Positions 50,701 to 60,400 of a DNA stretch of 64,000 nucleotides are shown piece after piece. The position numbers and the translations under genes are program-made. The stretch lies in the NCBI GenBank assembly GCA_029783825.1, contig JAREIK010003123.1:252501-316500 (forward strand). The letters run 5' to 3'. Source of the stretch: Sapria himalayana. Taxonomy: Eukaryota; Streptophyta; Magnoliopsida; Malpighiales; Rafflesiaceae. The notes beneath the pieces are model-generated. The model was given only the letters and a program-made list of their open reading frames with translations. It had not been told where the DNA came from and ran no database searches. How positions within the stretch are numbered: position 1 is the first letter of the stretch; each line of letters starts with the position of its first letter.

Positions 50701-51265
50701 GTAGAGGTAATTCTAGTAATTCATCCAAAAAATAGTCTAGTATTCACAAACTATCCGAAAAAGATTCATATTCAGTGTCCCTTCTTCTTCTAGGGTGAAA
50801 TAATCTAGTCAACACATCAATTGTCCATGTCATTTAGAATCATATATAGTATGCCATAAAGTATCATAATTATCCTTCTAAAATACAACTAATACATCAT
50901 CTAGAATGTGGACAATAATTCTTCTATGCTCATAATCAATAATGACTCGATGTGCTTTCAACTAGTCCATGCTAAGAATTACATTGAAATTTGATATGTC
51001 TATTATTCTAAGGTTTTCCATGAGTAGAATCCTTAAGATTTCTAGCTTACAATCTTAACATATTTGACTAATTTTCAGCTTAGTCCCTAAGGTAGAAGTC
51101 ATATGCAATGGCTCATCCAATTTTTTAACTTCTAATCTCAATTCTTTCACACATGATACAGAAATAAATGAATGTGATGTACTAGAATCAAATAAAACTT
51201 TTACCCATAAATTAAAAAGTAAGAATTTATCTTGTATTACTAACTGATCTATCCTTTCCATCTGT
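47800..51265 (-). pseudogene. Gypsy (Tekay/Del) pol pseudogene: protease, RT, RNase H, integrase, chromodomain
   Basis: Minus strand, 5' to 3'. Protease is at 51,055-51,261 (LWVKVLFDSSTSHSFISVS, where DS-TSH stands for the usual DSGASH). Reverse transcriptase is at about 49,950-50,800 with the catalytic 'FVVIFVDDILIYS' near 50,175-50,215. RNase H is at about 49,400-49,750 and integrase at about 48,100-49,300. A chromodomain-like end 'LDQVLRCKTVRLEKVIR-NQWIEEATWEHED' is near 47,935-48,030, then 'ENFGTKFF' before the polypurine tract. This order with a terminal chromodomain defines a chromovirus. Frequent stops make it inactive. Confidence 0.8.
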
Positions 51266-51399
51266 GGTGTAATAGCATCGACAAGCTCTTAGGTCCAAAG
51301 TATTGCCTGTGAGCCCTCTCCTCGACCTCAATCCATGCCTTGGCCTTTTTGGTATGCTTATGAAGTATGAGGTATTTGTGGAATACCCCGAGATTACAC

Positions 51400-53020
51400 C
51401 TGATTCCCTAGACCCATACTATAGAAAGGAGGAATAAACATTGTTTGCTTATTTTCCACAGATGTTTGGGATTGTTATGTCTCATAATCATGGGATTCTA
51501 GCTTTAGTGGGCACTCTCGTTTTCAATGTCCATGCTATTACCATAAAAATAAATTTTATATCTAATTTGGCTACAACTCCTAGTCTGGCCTTGGCCTTGA
51601 TAACTATGACTTTGTCCCTAAAATCCTAATGAGATAAAAAATATATGCTACTTTCCAAAAAAATGATGACTCTCTTTTTTCTTTCCACTAGCACTTTCTC
51701 TTATCTCATGGATATTTTGTGCATCCTTGACCTCCTGCTCGATGGTTAAAGCAATCTTAACCATCAAATCTATATCTTGGGATAAGAAATCCCACAATCT
51801 TGCCTCAGATGGATAATTTCAATACATTTTCAAATTTTCGAACCTTAGCCACATTAGTGGCCATATTCATTCCCAAAATATGCCAATTTGGTAAATTTAG
51901 CCATGTATCAAGCACTATCATATTTCTTTGTCTAAATTCAAAAAAATTTTGGGCCTAGGTATGTCTAGCTGAAATCAGAAAATATTTCTCCATGAATAGT
52001 TTTTGAAATTCTTCTCATGTCATTCCCTCTATATTCTTCGAGGCCTTAATCCAATCCCAAAAAATTTAAGACTCGCTCTCTAGCTAGAACGCTGCTAGTC
52101 GGAGCTTTATAGCATTAGAAGTTATTTTCATAGCTTCCAAGATTTTATCAACTTGTATAAACCAATGATCTGCTGCCATTGAGTCCATTTCTCTCATATA
52201 TATCAGAGGATGATGTGCCTTAAACCTCTGGAGATTACTTAATTCTTCTTGAATTCGAGCTATACTAGTCTATGCAACCCTAGCAACGACGATACCCATA
52301 GCCTCTATAAAAGCTTGTTGATCAAAGATGGTTGTAGAGGTGTCAAAAGGGTCGGGCCTGGCCGGCTCGGAACGGGCACGGCACGCTAAGTGCCGTGCTC
52401 GTGCCCCGACCCTTCGTGTCATGTCGGCACATGGGCACAACAAGTGACCACGCACCGAACATGGTCAATACAAGCCGATGCCCGATAGGCGTGGCTCGCC
52501 GAGTCCTAAAAGGGAGAAGAGTTGCGGCGATAAGGTGACATGCTGTCGAAACCCTAATTCTTTTTAAGAATTAGGGTTTTGTCCGACCCAAACCTAGCAT
52601 TTTTCGACCACGAGTCCATGCCGGGCCGACATGAAATAGTAATCGTGCCTGGCCCGGCATGGTAGCCTAGTTGGGCGGCCTAAAATAGGCCTAGCCATGC
52701 CGAGCTGACTCGTTTGACATCTCTAGATGACTGGTGGTTGATCCTCATTTTATGGATGTCCTCTGTGTCATTGTTCTCTACTTGTTATCTACATAGACAA
52801 ATAATAATTAAAAAATCATATTCATGTCGTATTATTTGTGCACATGCCAACTAATAATAGATTTTTTATTTTGAAAATATCTTTTTATTTTATGAACCGC
52901 TAAGGTTATATTTATTTACCCTAGTGCTCCTTTTTTTCTTTTTTTGAGTATTAGGTATTTATATATCTAAACTTTCCTACCACATTATGAAACTTGTACC
53001 AATTTTTGAGTTATAGGTAA
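51400..53020 (-). pseudogene. Gypsy (Tekay/Del) gag pseudogene, split by a hAT derivative
   Basis: The minus strand reads QQAFIEAMGIVVARVA at 52,270-52,325, then 'FKAHHPLIYMREMDSMAADHWF' with 'VDKILEAMKITSNAIKLRLAAF' (about 52,095-52,230). Next come 'GMT-EEFQKLFMEKYF' (about 51,985-52,030) and a decayed zinc knuckle 'HGH-KRECP' near 51,510-51,550. It is interrupted by the short hAT element. Stops throughout. Confidence 0.7.
52335..52725. mobile_element. short non-autonomous hAT element, copy 3, in Gypsy gag
   Basis: The left terminus is TAGAGGTGTCAAAAGGGTC and the right terminus the inverted GTTTGACATCTCTA. Flanking 8-mers gatggttg (52,327-52,334) and gatgactg (52,726-52,733) match at 6 of 8. 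The 391-bp interior is GC-rich with GGCACG/GTGCC and CCGGCATG motifs and has no transposase. Inserted after the Gypsy element. Confidence 0.82.
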
Positions 53021-53033
53021 TTATGTACCTAAC

Positions 53034-53047
53034 CTCTGATACCAAGT
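53034..53047 (-). promoter_or_regulatory. primer-binding site of the Gypsy element
   Basis: The minus strand reads acttggtatcagag directly after the LTR end GGTGTCACA, matching the initiator tRNA-Met complement TGGTATCAGAG. Confidence 0.85.
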
Positions 53048-53416
53048 TGTGACACCTAAAATCTCCAGGGGGTCCAATTCATTCTATCACATAATCAAAT
53101 GTGTAATAATTTTTTTTTTCCAAATGAAGCTTACACATTTTTTCCTTATATTTGCTCAGCGAAATAAAAATACATAATATATTATTCAAGCCACAACCGG
53201 GTTCCTACACACATGCAATCCCGCATATGGGTATGTCATCTATCATGGACATGTACCTAAAAGGATTCCCTTAATAGAGTTAACAAAACTCAGTATATAT
53301 AAACTCCTACATGGCTATTCCCCACCTAAATGCACGTAAAATATCATGCATATATATCAACAATTATTCAAGTACAATATTTATATGAATGCAATCATAA
53401 ATAAATAAATAAATAA

Positions 53417-53466
<50 letters not shown>

Positions 53467-54183
53467 ATGTTGACTCCCTCACACATGCCAAACTAAGTGT
53501 GACATACTATATAAAGATGTAGATATATATATATTGGAAATATTCAAAAAAATATGGACCTCCTACAAAAAATAATATTGGATATTCTTCGAACAAAATA
53601 TACTTTTCTTGGACATATTAATATTAATCATGCTCCTAAGAAATACTGCATGCCTCAGTCTAGACATTGTCCCAATTTGAGTTCGCAAAGTATAATCCAT
53701 TATACCTTTATATGTATATATATATCATGCACCCACCCATTTATATGGAATGTTCCCGTGCACATGAAATGCAAATATGTCATTTATGATTAAACCATAT
53801 TCTAGACACAATTATAACTATCCAACCCCAATTCACACTACAATATATTTTATTAAATGAAACAAAAAAAACTTTTCACCAATTAATCATTCCCAATGAA
53901 ATTTCTAAACAATTCGAATTGAAATATAAACCATGATTATTTATGCTTTTAAATAGAAATAAATTCAAATAGGAGAAAACTACTGCATTTCGCAATATTT
54001 CATGGGAACTTTATAAATTTGATATCGAATTGAAGCTCTCATCGTGTAGAGTAACTTTTATTCTTGGACTATTCTATTCTGACCCTAGAATTATTAGTTA
54101 TGATTAAAAGAAAATCAATTAAATTTTTAATTTTTTTTCTATACTATGTGTATCTCTCTCTCCCCAAATTGTTTTTTCCCATG
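53048..54183 (-). repeat. 5' LTR of the Gypsy element, truncated
   Basis: The plus strand starts TGTGACACCTAAAATCTCC and aligns with 46,148 onward. It contains an (AAAT)n then (TA)n run at about 53,398-53,464. It lacks one of the two internal tandem-repeat blocks (deletion after about 53,615) and ends about 390 bases short, at the junction with Copia sequence. Confidence 0.8.
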
Positions 54184-54186
54184 TAG

Positions 54187-56130
54187 AATATATAGCTTAA
54201 GAAACTATATATTCTTATGGTATGCTGATGGAGTGAAGGGGTATCACGTATGGGATCCTACTACCCATAAGGTAATTATCAACAGAGATATAATCTTCGT
54301 AGAAAATCAACAACAAAGAATTGATGGCAATGATATCACATTGAAAGAAGCTATAGAAACTACCACTATGCAAATAGAAAATAATAAGAGATTAGATGTT
54401 CCAATATATATGAAGGAAGAACTATAATACAAAGAACAAGAGTAAGTCGAGTCTAAAACTCTAGAAATTAGTCAGCCAATATATGATAGAAAGATGCTTT
54501 CTTGGCACTCAGAGTATGTTATGGAGATCAATATTGCATATTATCTTCTAATAGAGGATGAAGAAGCTTCAACATTTCATGAAGCTTCAAATAATTCAAA
54601 TGTATCTCTATGGATGATAACAATGGAGGAATAAATTGAAGTTTTACAAAAGAATAAGACTTGGAAGTTAGTACCATTACCACTAGGAATAAAATCAATT
54701 GCTAACAAATGGATTTACAAGATCAAACAGAATAGCAATTATCAAGTAGAATGGTATCATGCTAAGAAAAAAGGTATTCACCTAAATATAATTTTTTCCC
54801 TTGTAGTTCGTCTTATAACAATAGAGTAATAATGATTTGGTGTGCTACATTTAATTTATATTTGGAGTAGTTGGATGTCAAAACTATATTTCTTCATGAA
54901 GAAATAAAAGAAGAAATTTATATGTTCTAACCAGAATAATTCGCTGAATCATTAAGAAAAATTTAGTTTGTAAGTTGAACAAATCTTTATATGGTTTAAA
55001 ATAAGCACCGAGATATTGGTATAAAATATTTGATTTATTCATCATTAGTCTTGAGTACAATAGAATCAATTTAGACCATTATACATACTACCAGAAATTT
55101 GAAGTTGAAAATAATTTTATCATTTTATTATTGTATGTAGATGACATATTGATAGTAGGCCACAACAAATATAGAATCCAAGGATTGAAGGCATAGTTGG
55201 CTATGAAGGACTTGGGACTAGTAAACAAGATTATAAGGATACAGATATTCCAAGAAAGAAACAACAAGAAGATTTAATTTTCTTAAGAAAACTACTTTAA
55301 TAAGATTTTACGACGATTCAACATGCAAGATAATAAGCCAATTTTACTTCACTTTCTATTAGTTTTCAAGTTATCCTCGAAATATGTATCCTAGCTCAAA
55401 AGAAGAGATGATGAAAATATCTCGGGTACCTTATGCAATAGTAGTAGAAAGTTTAATGTTTGTAATGATTTATACAAGACCAGACATTACACAAGTAGTA
55501 GGAATAGTCGATTCATGACAAATCCTGATGGAGAGCATTAAAGTACTATGATGAGGATTCTAAAATATATTAGATAAATCTCAGATGTTACATTATGTTA
55601 TGGATATTCAAATCTTATTGTTAGAAGTTAAGTTGATGCAGACTACGCTGATGATATTGATAATAGCAAATCTACCACATGCTATGTTTTTACTCGTTTA
55701 GGAGAAGTTGCAATTTGAGTTTCAAATTTATAGTTTATTGTGTTTACTTCTATGATAGAAGCAGAGTATGTTGTTGCTATATAAACTAATAAAAAGATAA
55801 TCTAGTTATAGATACTATTAAAATAATTTGAATACAAATAAAATAAAGTTATTTTATTTTGTGATAGTTAGAGTATTTTATACTTAGCAAGATATCTAAT
55901 ATTCCACTTGAAGACCAAATATATCAGAGTATAATATTATTTTATACAAGAGAAAATTAAAGACAAAAGTAGAATATGCAAAAGATTTATACTGATGAGA
56001 ACATGACAAATATTTTGACCAAATCGATCAACACTAACAAGTTAGAATAATGTAGAACTTCATATGGCTTAGCAAGAACATGACAGTGACAAATATGATT
56101 TTCAAGTGATGGAATATAACTGCAAGGAGT
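54187..56130 (+). pseudogene. Copia integrase end, RT and RNase H fragment
   Basis: Plus strand. It begins within 'NYIFLWYADGVKGYHVWDPTTHKVIINRD' (54,200-54,290), a partial repeat of 45,915-46,147. The RT start resembles 'MEE-IEVLQKNKTWKLVPLP' near 54,620-54,690 and the catalytic 'LLYVDDILIVGHNK' is near 55,128-55,168, followed by 'MKDLGLVNKII'. RNase H shows 'VDADYADDIDNSKSTT' near 55,630-55,680 and 'SMIEAEYVVAI' near 55,745-55,785. It ends near 56,100, before a short purine-rich stretch gcaaggagtagg and a TG start at 56,134 that could be its LTR. Stops and frameshifts are common. Confidence 0.75.
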
Positions 56131-56133
56131 AGG

Positions 56134-56520
56134 TGAACATCAGAAATTCATTAGAAATTTCTGATTTTTATTCTATAAAAAAAATTCTCCTCCTTTGAAA
56201 AATATTACAATCCCAATTCATTTTTTACTTATATTTCAATTCTTGTTTAATTTATTTTATTATTTTAAAGGTTGAATTTTTTATTTTCAATTTATTATTA
56301 TAAATTTTATTTTTATAACAAAGTAAATAATATATAAGGATGAGTAAATATTTACAGTCATGATGTGGAACGAAAATCAAAATGATTGATAAAAATATCA
56401 CTTAAACATTATCAAATTATCATTTGATTATTGACATCATATAAGTACCTAGACAACTTCACCACTTTCCAATTGAAAATTGATTTCTAATGATTCTCTT
56501 GTTTTTGTAATATGCGGAGA
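56134..56520 (+). other. possible Copia LTR remnant, AT-rich
   Basis: Begins TGAACATCAG right after a purine-rich run, the position of a 3' LTR. I could not find the matching 5' LTR in the window, so it is only a positional guess. Confidence 0.3.
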
Positions 56521-56705
56521 CAGATAATTTTAAGTCTATATTCTCCATAATTCCCTTTTGGTGTGGCCATACAAACAGTTAGAGCTTTACCCACTTGTTT
56601 TATTGCCAGTAAAACAGATAATTTTAAGTCTATATTCTCCAAAATTCCCTTATGGTGTTCCATACAAACAGCTTGAGCTTTATCCTCTTGTTTTATTGCC
56701 AGAAA
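56521..56705 (+). repeat. 94-bp tandem repeat, two units
   Basis: The block starting cagataattttaagtctata occurs at 56,521 and again at 56,615. Each unit ends in a 'cttgttttattgccag' segment resembling part of the 40-bp repeat that follows. Confidence 0.8.
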
Positions 56706-56930
56706 AACACATTTGCGCATTATCCACTTGTTCTATTGCCATAAAAACAGCTCTGCGCATTATCAACTTGTTCTATTGCCATGGGGGCAGCTCGGCCCAT
56801 TATCAACTTGTTCTATTGCCGTGGGGGCAGCTCTGCGCATTATCAACTTGTTCCATGGCCGTGGGGACAGCTCTGCGCATTATCAACTTGTTCCATGGCC
56901 GTGGGGACAGCCCTGCGCTTCATCCTCGTG
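56706..56930 (+). repeat. 40-bp minisatellite upstream of raffinose synthase
   Basis: The block tatcaacttg recurs at exact 40-base intervals (56,761, 56,801, 56,841, 56,881), with a diverged first unit at 56,721 and a decaying last unit near 56,921. Units contain 'ctctgcgcat' and 'ttgccgtgggg'. It lies about 240-460 bases before the likely transcription start. Frames through it are repeat artefacts. Confidence 0.9.
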
Positions 56931-57135
56931 TTTTTATTGCTAATCTGAATCAGTTGAAGGGGTGAGCCGTGAGGGTTTTGGGCGTTGTAGTCTTTTCTTG
57001 CCACAATTTTTAACAAACATTCAAACAACAGGAATTTTCAGCTAACAAAGATGAAAATTATTTCTACGGGTCCAGGATGTCACGCGAACAAAACTGGGCC
57101 CACAAGAATAATAATAATATTTGTATTAGTCCCCT

Positions 57136-57144
57136 TAATAAATA
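57136..57144 (+). promoter_or_regulatory. possible TATA-like element of the raffinose synthase gene
   Basis: TAATAAATA, about 30 bases before a C/T-rich stretch that could hold the transcription start (around 57,165-57,175). A TGGGCCCA-like motif lies about 40-50 bases upstream (near 57,092). Predicted from sequence only. Confidence 0.35.
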
Positions 57145-57255
57145 GCACTTAGCTGTTTTCTTACTTCCTCTTGCTAGCTAGCCCCTCCAATCAACTGAAA
57201 ATCCAGAAACCCAACAGGATCCACTGGCCTTCAAAATATCACGCTCTTCCCCTTT

Positions 57256-57471
57256 ATGTCACCTTCACCCTCTCCCCAAGAAGAAAAACTTGTCTTCTTC
57301 CCGCTTCCACTGCAAAAGACACATCTGTTCTCCATATTCCTTTGCCAATACGCCGAAAAATTCCAGCATGCCTCCTATGTTACAACAGGCTCACTGTCCG
57401 TTGGTCGACGGCCAGACTCAACGCAATTACAACCTCCCCATCACTCTGGAGGGATCAAACCTCAAAGCTAA
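57256..57471 (+). CDS. possible upstream ORF overlapping the raffinose synthase start
   Basis: A 71-codon frame from ATG at 57,256 to a stop ending at 57,471, in a different frame from the main coding sequence (start 57,368). It therefore overlaps the main start by about 100 bases. Its start has a weak context (T at -3), whereas the main ATG has A at -3. If the transcript begins upstream of 57,256, ribosomes would have to leak past this ATG to make the enzyme. The peptide has no recognised domain, and transcription from a later start would exclude it altogether. Confidence 0.35.
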   Translation: MSPSPSPQEEKLVFFPLPLQKTHLFSIFLCQYAEKFQHASYVTTGSLSVGRRPDSTQLQPPHHSGGIKPQS

Positions 57472-60400
57472 CGGTCACACCTTTCTGACCGATATCCCCA
57501 CAAACATCAAAATAACCACTGCATTTTCTTCGATAGACAATCGCAATCCTCATGGAGGCTGTTTCATCGGATTCGATTCGACCGAACCACATTCTCGCCA
57601 CGTGACTCAAATCGGAAAATTAAGAGGTATCAGATTCATGAGCATTTTCCGATTCAAGGTATGGTGGACGACTCATTGGATAGGGTCAAGTGGCTCCGAT
57701 ATCGAAAACGAGACGCAGATCCTCCTCCTTGACAAATCCTCAGTCGACAATCGCCCATTCGTTCTTCTCTTACCTATCCTCGAAGGTTCTTTCCGGTCAT
57801 GTCTCGAGCCGGGAAATTCTGACTACATCAACATCTGCGTCGAGAGTGGATCCACTAAGGTCACCTCCTCCAGTTTCAAGAAGATTCTCTACATTCATTG
57901 CGGCTTCGATCCGTACCAAGTAATCAATAACGCGATCAAGGAAGTCAACGCTACTCTTCCTACCTTCAACCTTTTATCAGATAAGGCTCCTCCGGGAATA
58001 ATCAACAAGTTCGGATGGTGCACATGGGATGCTTTCTATCTTTCCGTACATCCACAGGGGGTGCTGGATGGGGTAGAAGAACTTGTACAAAACGGGTGTC
58101 CTCCCGGTTTTATTTTGATTGATGATGGGTGGCAATCAATCTCTCACGACAAAGACGAAATAACAAAAGAAGGAATAAATCATGCGGTCGCAGGGGAGCA
58201 GATGCCTTGTAGATTGTTGAAATTTGAAGAGAATTATAAGTTTCGAGATTACTCAAGTCCCAGCCGAAGTCATGTACCTGTCGTTAAAGGATTGGATGCT
58301 TTCGTCAGGGACTTGAAGGAAAAATTTCCAAGCGTGGAATTTGTTTATGTTTGGCACGCTCTTTGTGGATATTGGGGTGGAGTCAGACCGGCAGTGCCAG
58401 GGTTGCCAGAATCAGTCATCGTCAAGCCGGAGCTCTCTGTTGGTTTACTACGACTCATGGAGGATCTCGCTGTTGATAAGATTGTTGATAACAAAGTTGG
58501 ACTTGTTTCTCCTGCAATGGCAGAGGAGCTTTTCGATGGTATTCATCATCATCTTCAAGCTGCCGGCATAGATGGAGTCAAGGTTGACGTCATCCACGTA
58601 AGTAACCTGAATTTTTTGAAAAATCAATAGTTCGTTTTTTTATTCTAAAAAAAAAAAAGAATATTGTCCGAAACATCCGGGGACAGTCAATACTCAATAT
58701 TCAATAATGGTGGTTGGCTTTATGTTTATTTTATTTTTTAATTAAAAAAGCAACAATAATGTTTGTTCTTTTATTTTTTTTTCAAAAGTAATTATGATTA
58801 ATTTTGTTTCTTCCGTAAAAAGGACAAATCTATTATATTCTTCAATCATTTGAAATTTAAAATATCAAATATAATGTACATTAATTTCTTATTTTTTATT
58901 ATTAGATATATACTTCATGGGAAAATTATGTTTAATAGTATCAAAACAAAAATAGTTGTGTTTTGATCCTATTTTTAATTTTTTTTTTAAAAGAATATCC
59001 AAAGCATGTGTGTTTTTGGTACTTTTTTTCCGATTTAAAATCACCTTTAAAAAAAAAATAAAAACACAGTTTTGGTTAAATTTTATGTTTTGGTTATGTT
59101 TTATGTTTTGGTTAGATAAACTCCAATGGGAGTTGATATAAGGGGTGTCATATCCATAACTACTAAAATGTCACCCAAATAAAAAAAAAAAACTTGCTCC
59201 AATGAAATTGATATAAGAGGTGATAAAATACCATCAAATATCTTGGGGTACCATATCTGGCAATATTGGAGAGAGAATATAGATGATATAAAATAGCAGT
59301 TATGACTATTGTGCATCTCAAAAGATCTTTTTTATATTTTGAAAAAAAAAGTTTAATTAAAAAAATATTTAATTATTAAGATAGTATCTTATTTTGGGAC
59401 TTATATTTGGAGTAGAAATTTGTTTATGGGCGCTAAAAATATTGTTTAAGTTTGCAAAATAATATTTGACACACTTTTTTTTGGCATCTCCCATTGGAGT
59501 TAGCTCTTATGTTTTATGTTTTGGTTTATTTTTTAAAAAAGTTTTAAAAACATTATCATAATGTAATAAAATTAAATAATTTGAACAAAGTGTCAAAGCA
59601 ATCATGCTTTTGCACATAATATATGTGCTGATGAATCTCTCCCTCTGAGTCTGACTTGATTTGTTTAAAAATTTACGTGCTTTAGTTTAGTATATGTGCT
59701 TTTTATTTAACTAACTTGTTAGATACAAAATTTAGCATTTACTTTTCAAAATTCATCCTGGACGATAGATTTGAAGATAGCTATATCTAAAACGAAATAA
59801 AGCAACTGCAATTTTGAAAAAATAATAATTAATCAATAGATAAACTTTATTATTTTTGAATTTGGGTAGTTGGACCAAACCCTATGTCAAGAAAACTGAA
59901 TTGATAGATCTGCTGTTTGCCCCCCCCCCCCCCCCCCCCCCCACCTAATTAAAGTTTGTTTTTAATGTCCAATATATGGCCTCCACGTGGAAGTGACGGA
60001 TTCGGACGGCCAATGTATTGCAAATAACGTAATATTTTCATAATTAACTTGGCTTTTTGTAGGTTTTGGAAATGCTCTGCGAAAATTATGGTGGAAGAGT
60101 AGAATTAGCCAAGGCATATTACAAAGCATTAACGAATTCTGTAAAAAAACATTTTAATGGTAATGGCGTCATTGCCAGCATGGAACATTGCAATGACTTC
60201 TTCTTCCTTGGAACAGAAACCATTTCCCTTGGTCGTGTTGGTAAGCCTTATTCATACTCATAATACATTCTCAAGCACTCGTCTGTTTCTGATACAAACA
60301 CATTTATTTTTATTCAATATTGAAGCAGTCTGCTTGAAATAAACGAATAGCTGATTCACTAGTTTGAAATTTTATGACACTTGTGCAGGAGACGATTTTT

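Larger units (their letters stand above)
46148..54183 (-). mobile_element. Tekay/Del-type Gypsy retrotransposon (chromovirus)
   Basis: Minus-strand element. Left LTR (its 3' LTR) 46,148-47,786, polypurine tract aaggaggagagaa just beyond it, polyprotein 47,800-53,020, primer-binding site at 53,034-53,047, right LTR (its 5' LTR) 53,048-54,183. The right LTR lacks the part matching about 47,395-47,786 and also has an internal deletion of roughly 150 bases. A short hAT derivative sits within gag at 52,335-52,725. It interrupts Copia sequence; the left flank is aaaga (46,143-46,147) but the truncation removes the matching right flank. Confidence 0.88.
58598..60062 (+). other. intron 1 of raffinose synthase
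   Basis: 1,465 bases from gtaagt to tttgtag, splitting ...KVDVIH and VLEMLC in phase 0, directly after the catalytic VKVD motif. It is AT-rich and contains a MITE-like insertion (59,119-59,501), a 23-base poly-C run and a CCACGTGG palindrome (59,983-59,990). The other introns are short (148 and 163 bases). Confidence 0.9.

Noticed and set aside
56134..56520. Confident call of a Copia 3' LTR
   Set aside because: The position is right, but no matching second LTR was found in the window, so it is listed only as a possibility.
56706..56930. 40-bp regular repeats as a CRISPR array
   Set aside because: Units are directly contiguous with no unique spacers, in a plant nuclear context; it is a minisatellite.
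57290..57367. Upstream extension of raffinose synthase as a transit peptide
   Set aside because: The frame is open upstream but begins with a TTG codon; the first in-frame ATG is 57,368, which also gives the family's usual length.
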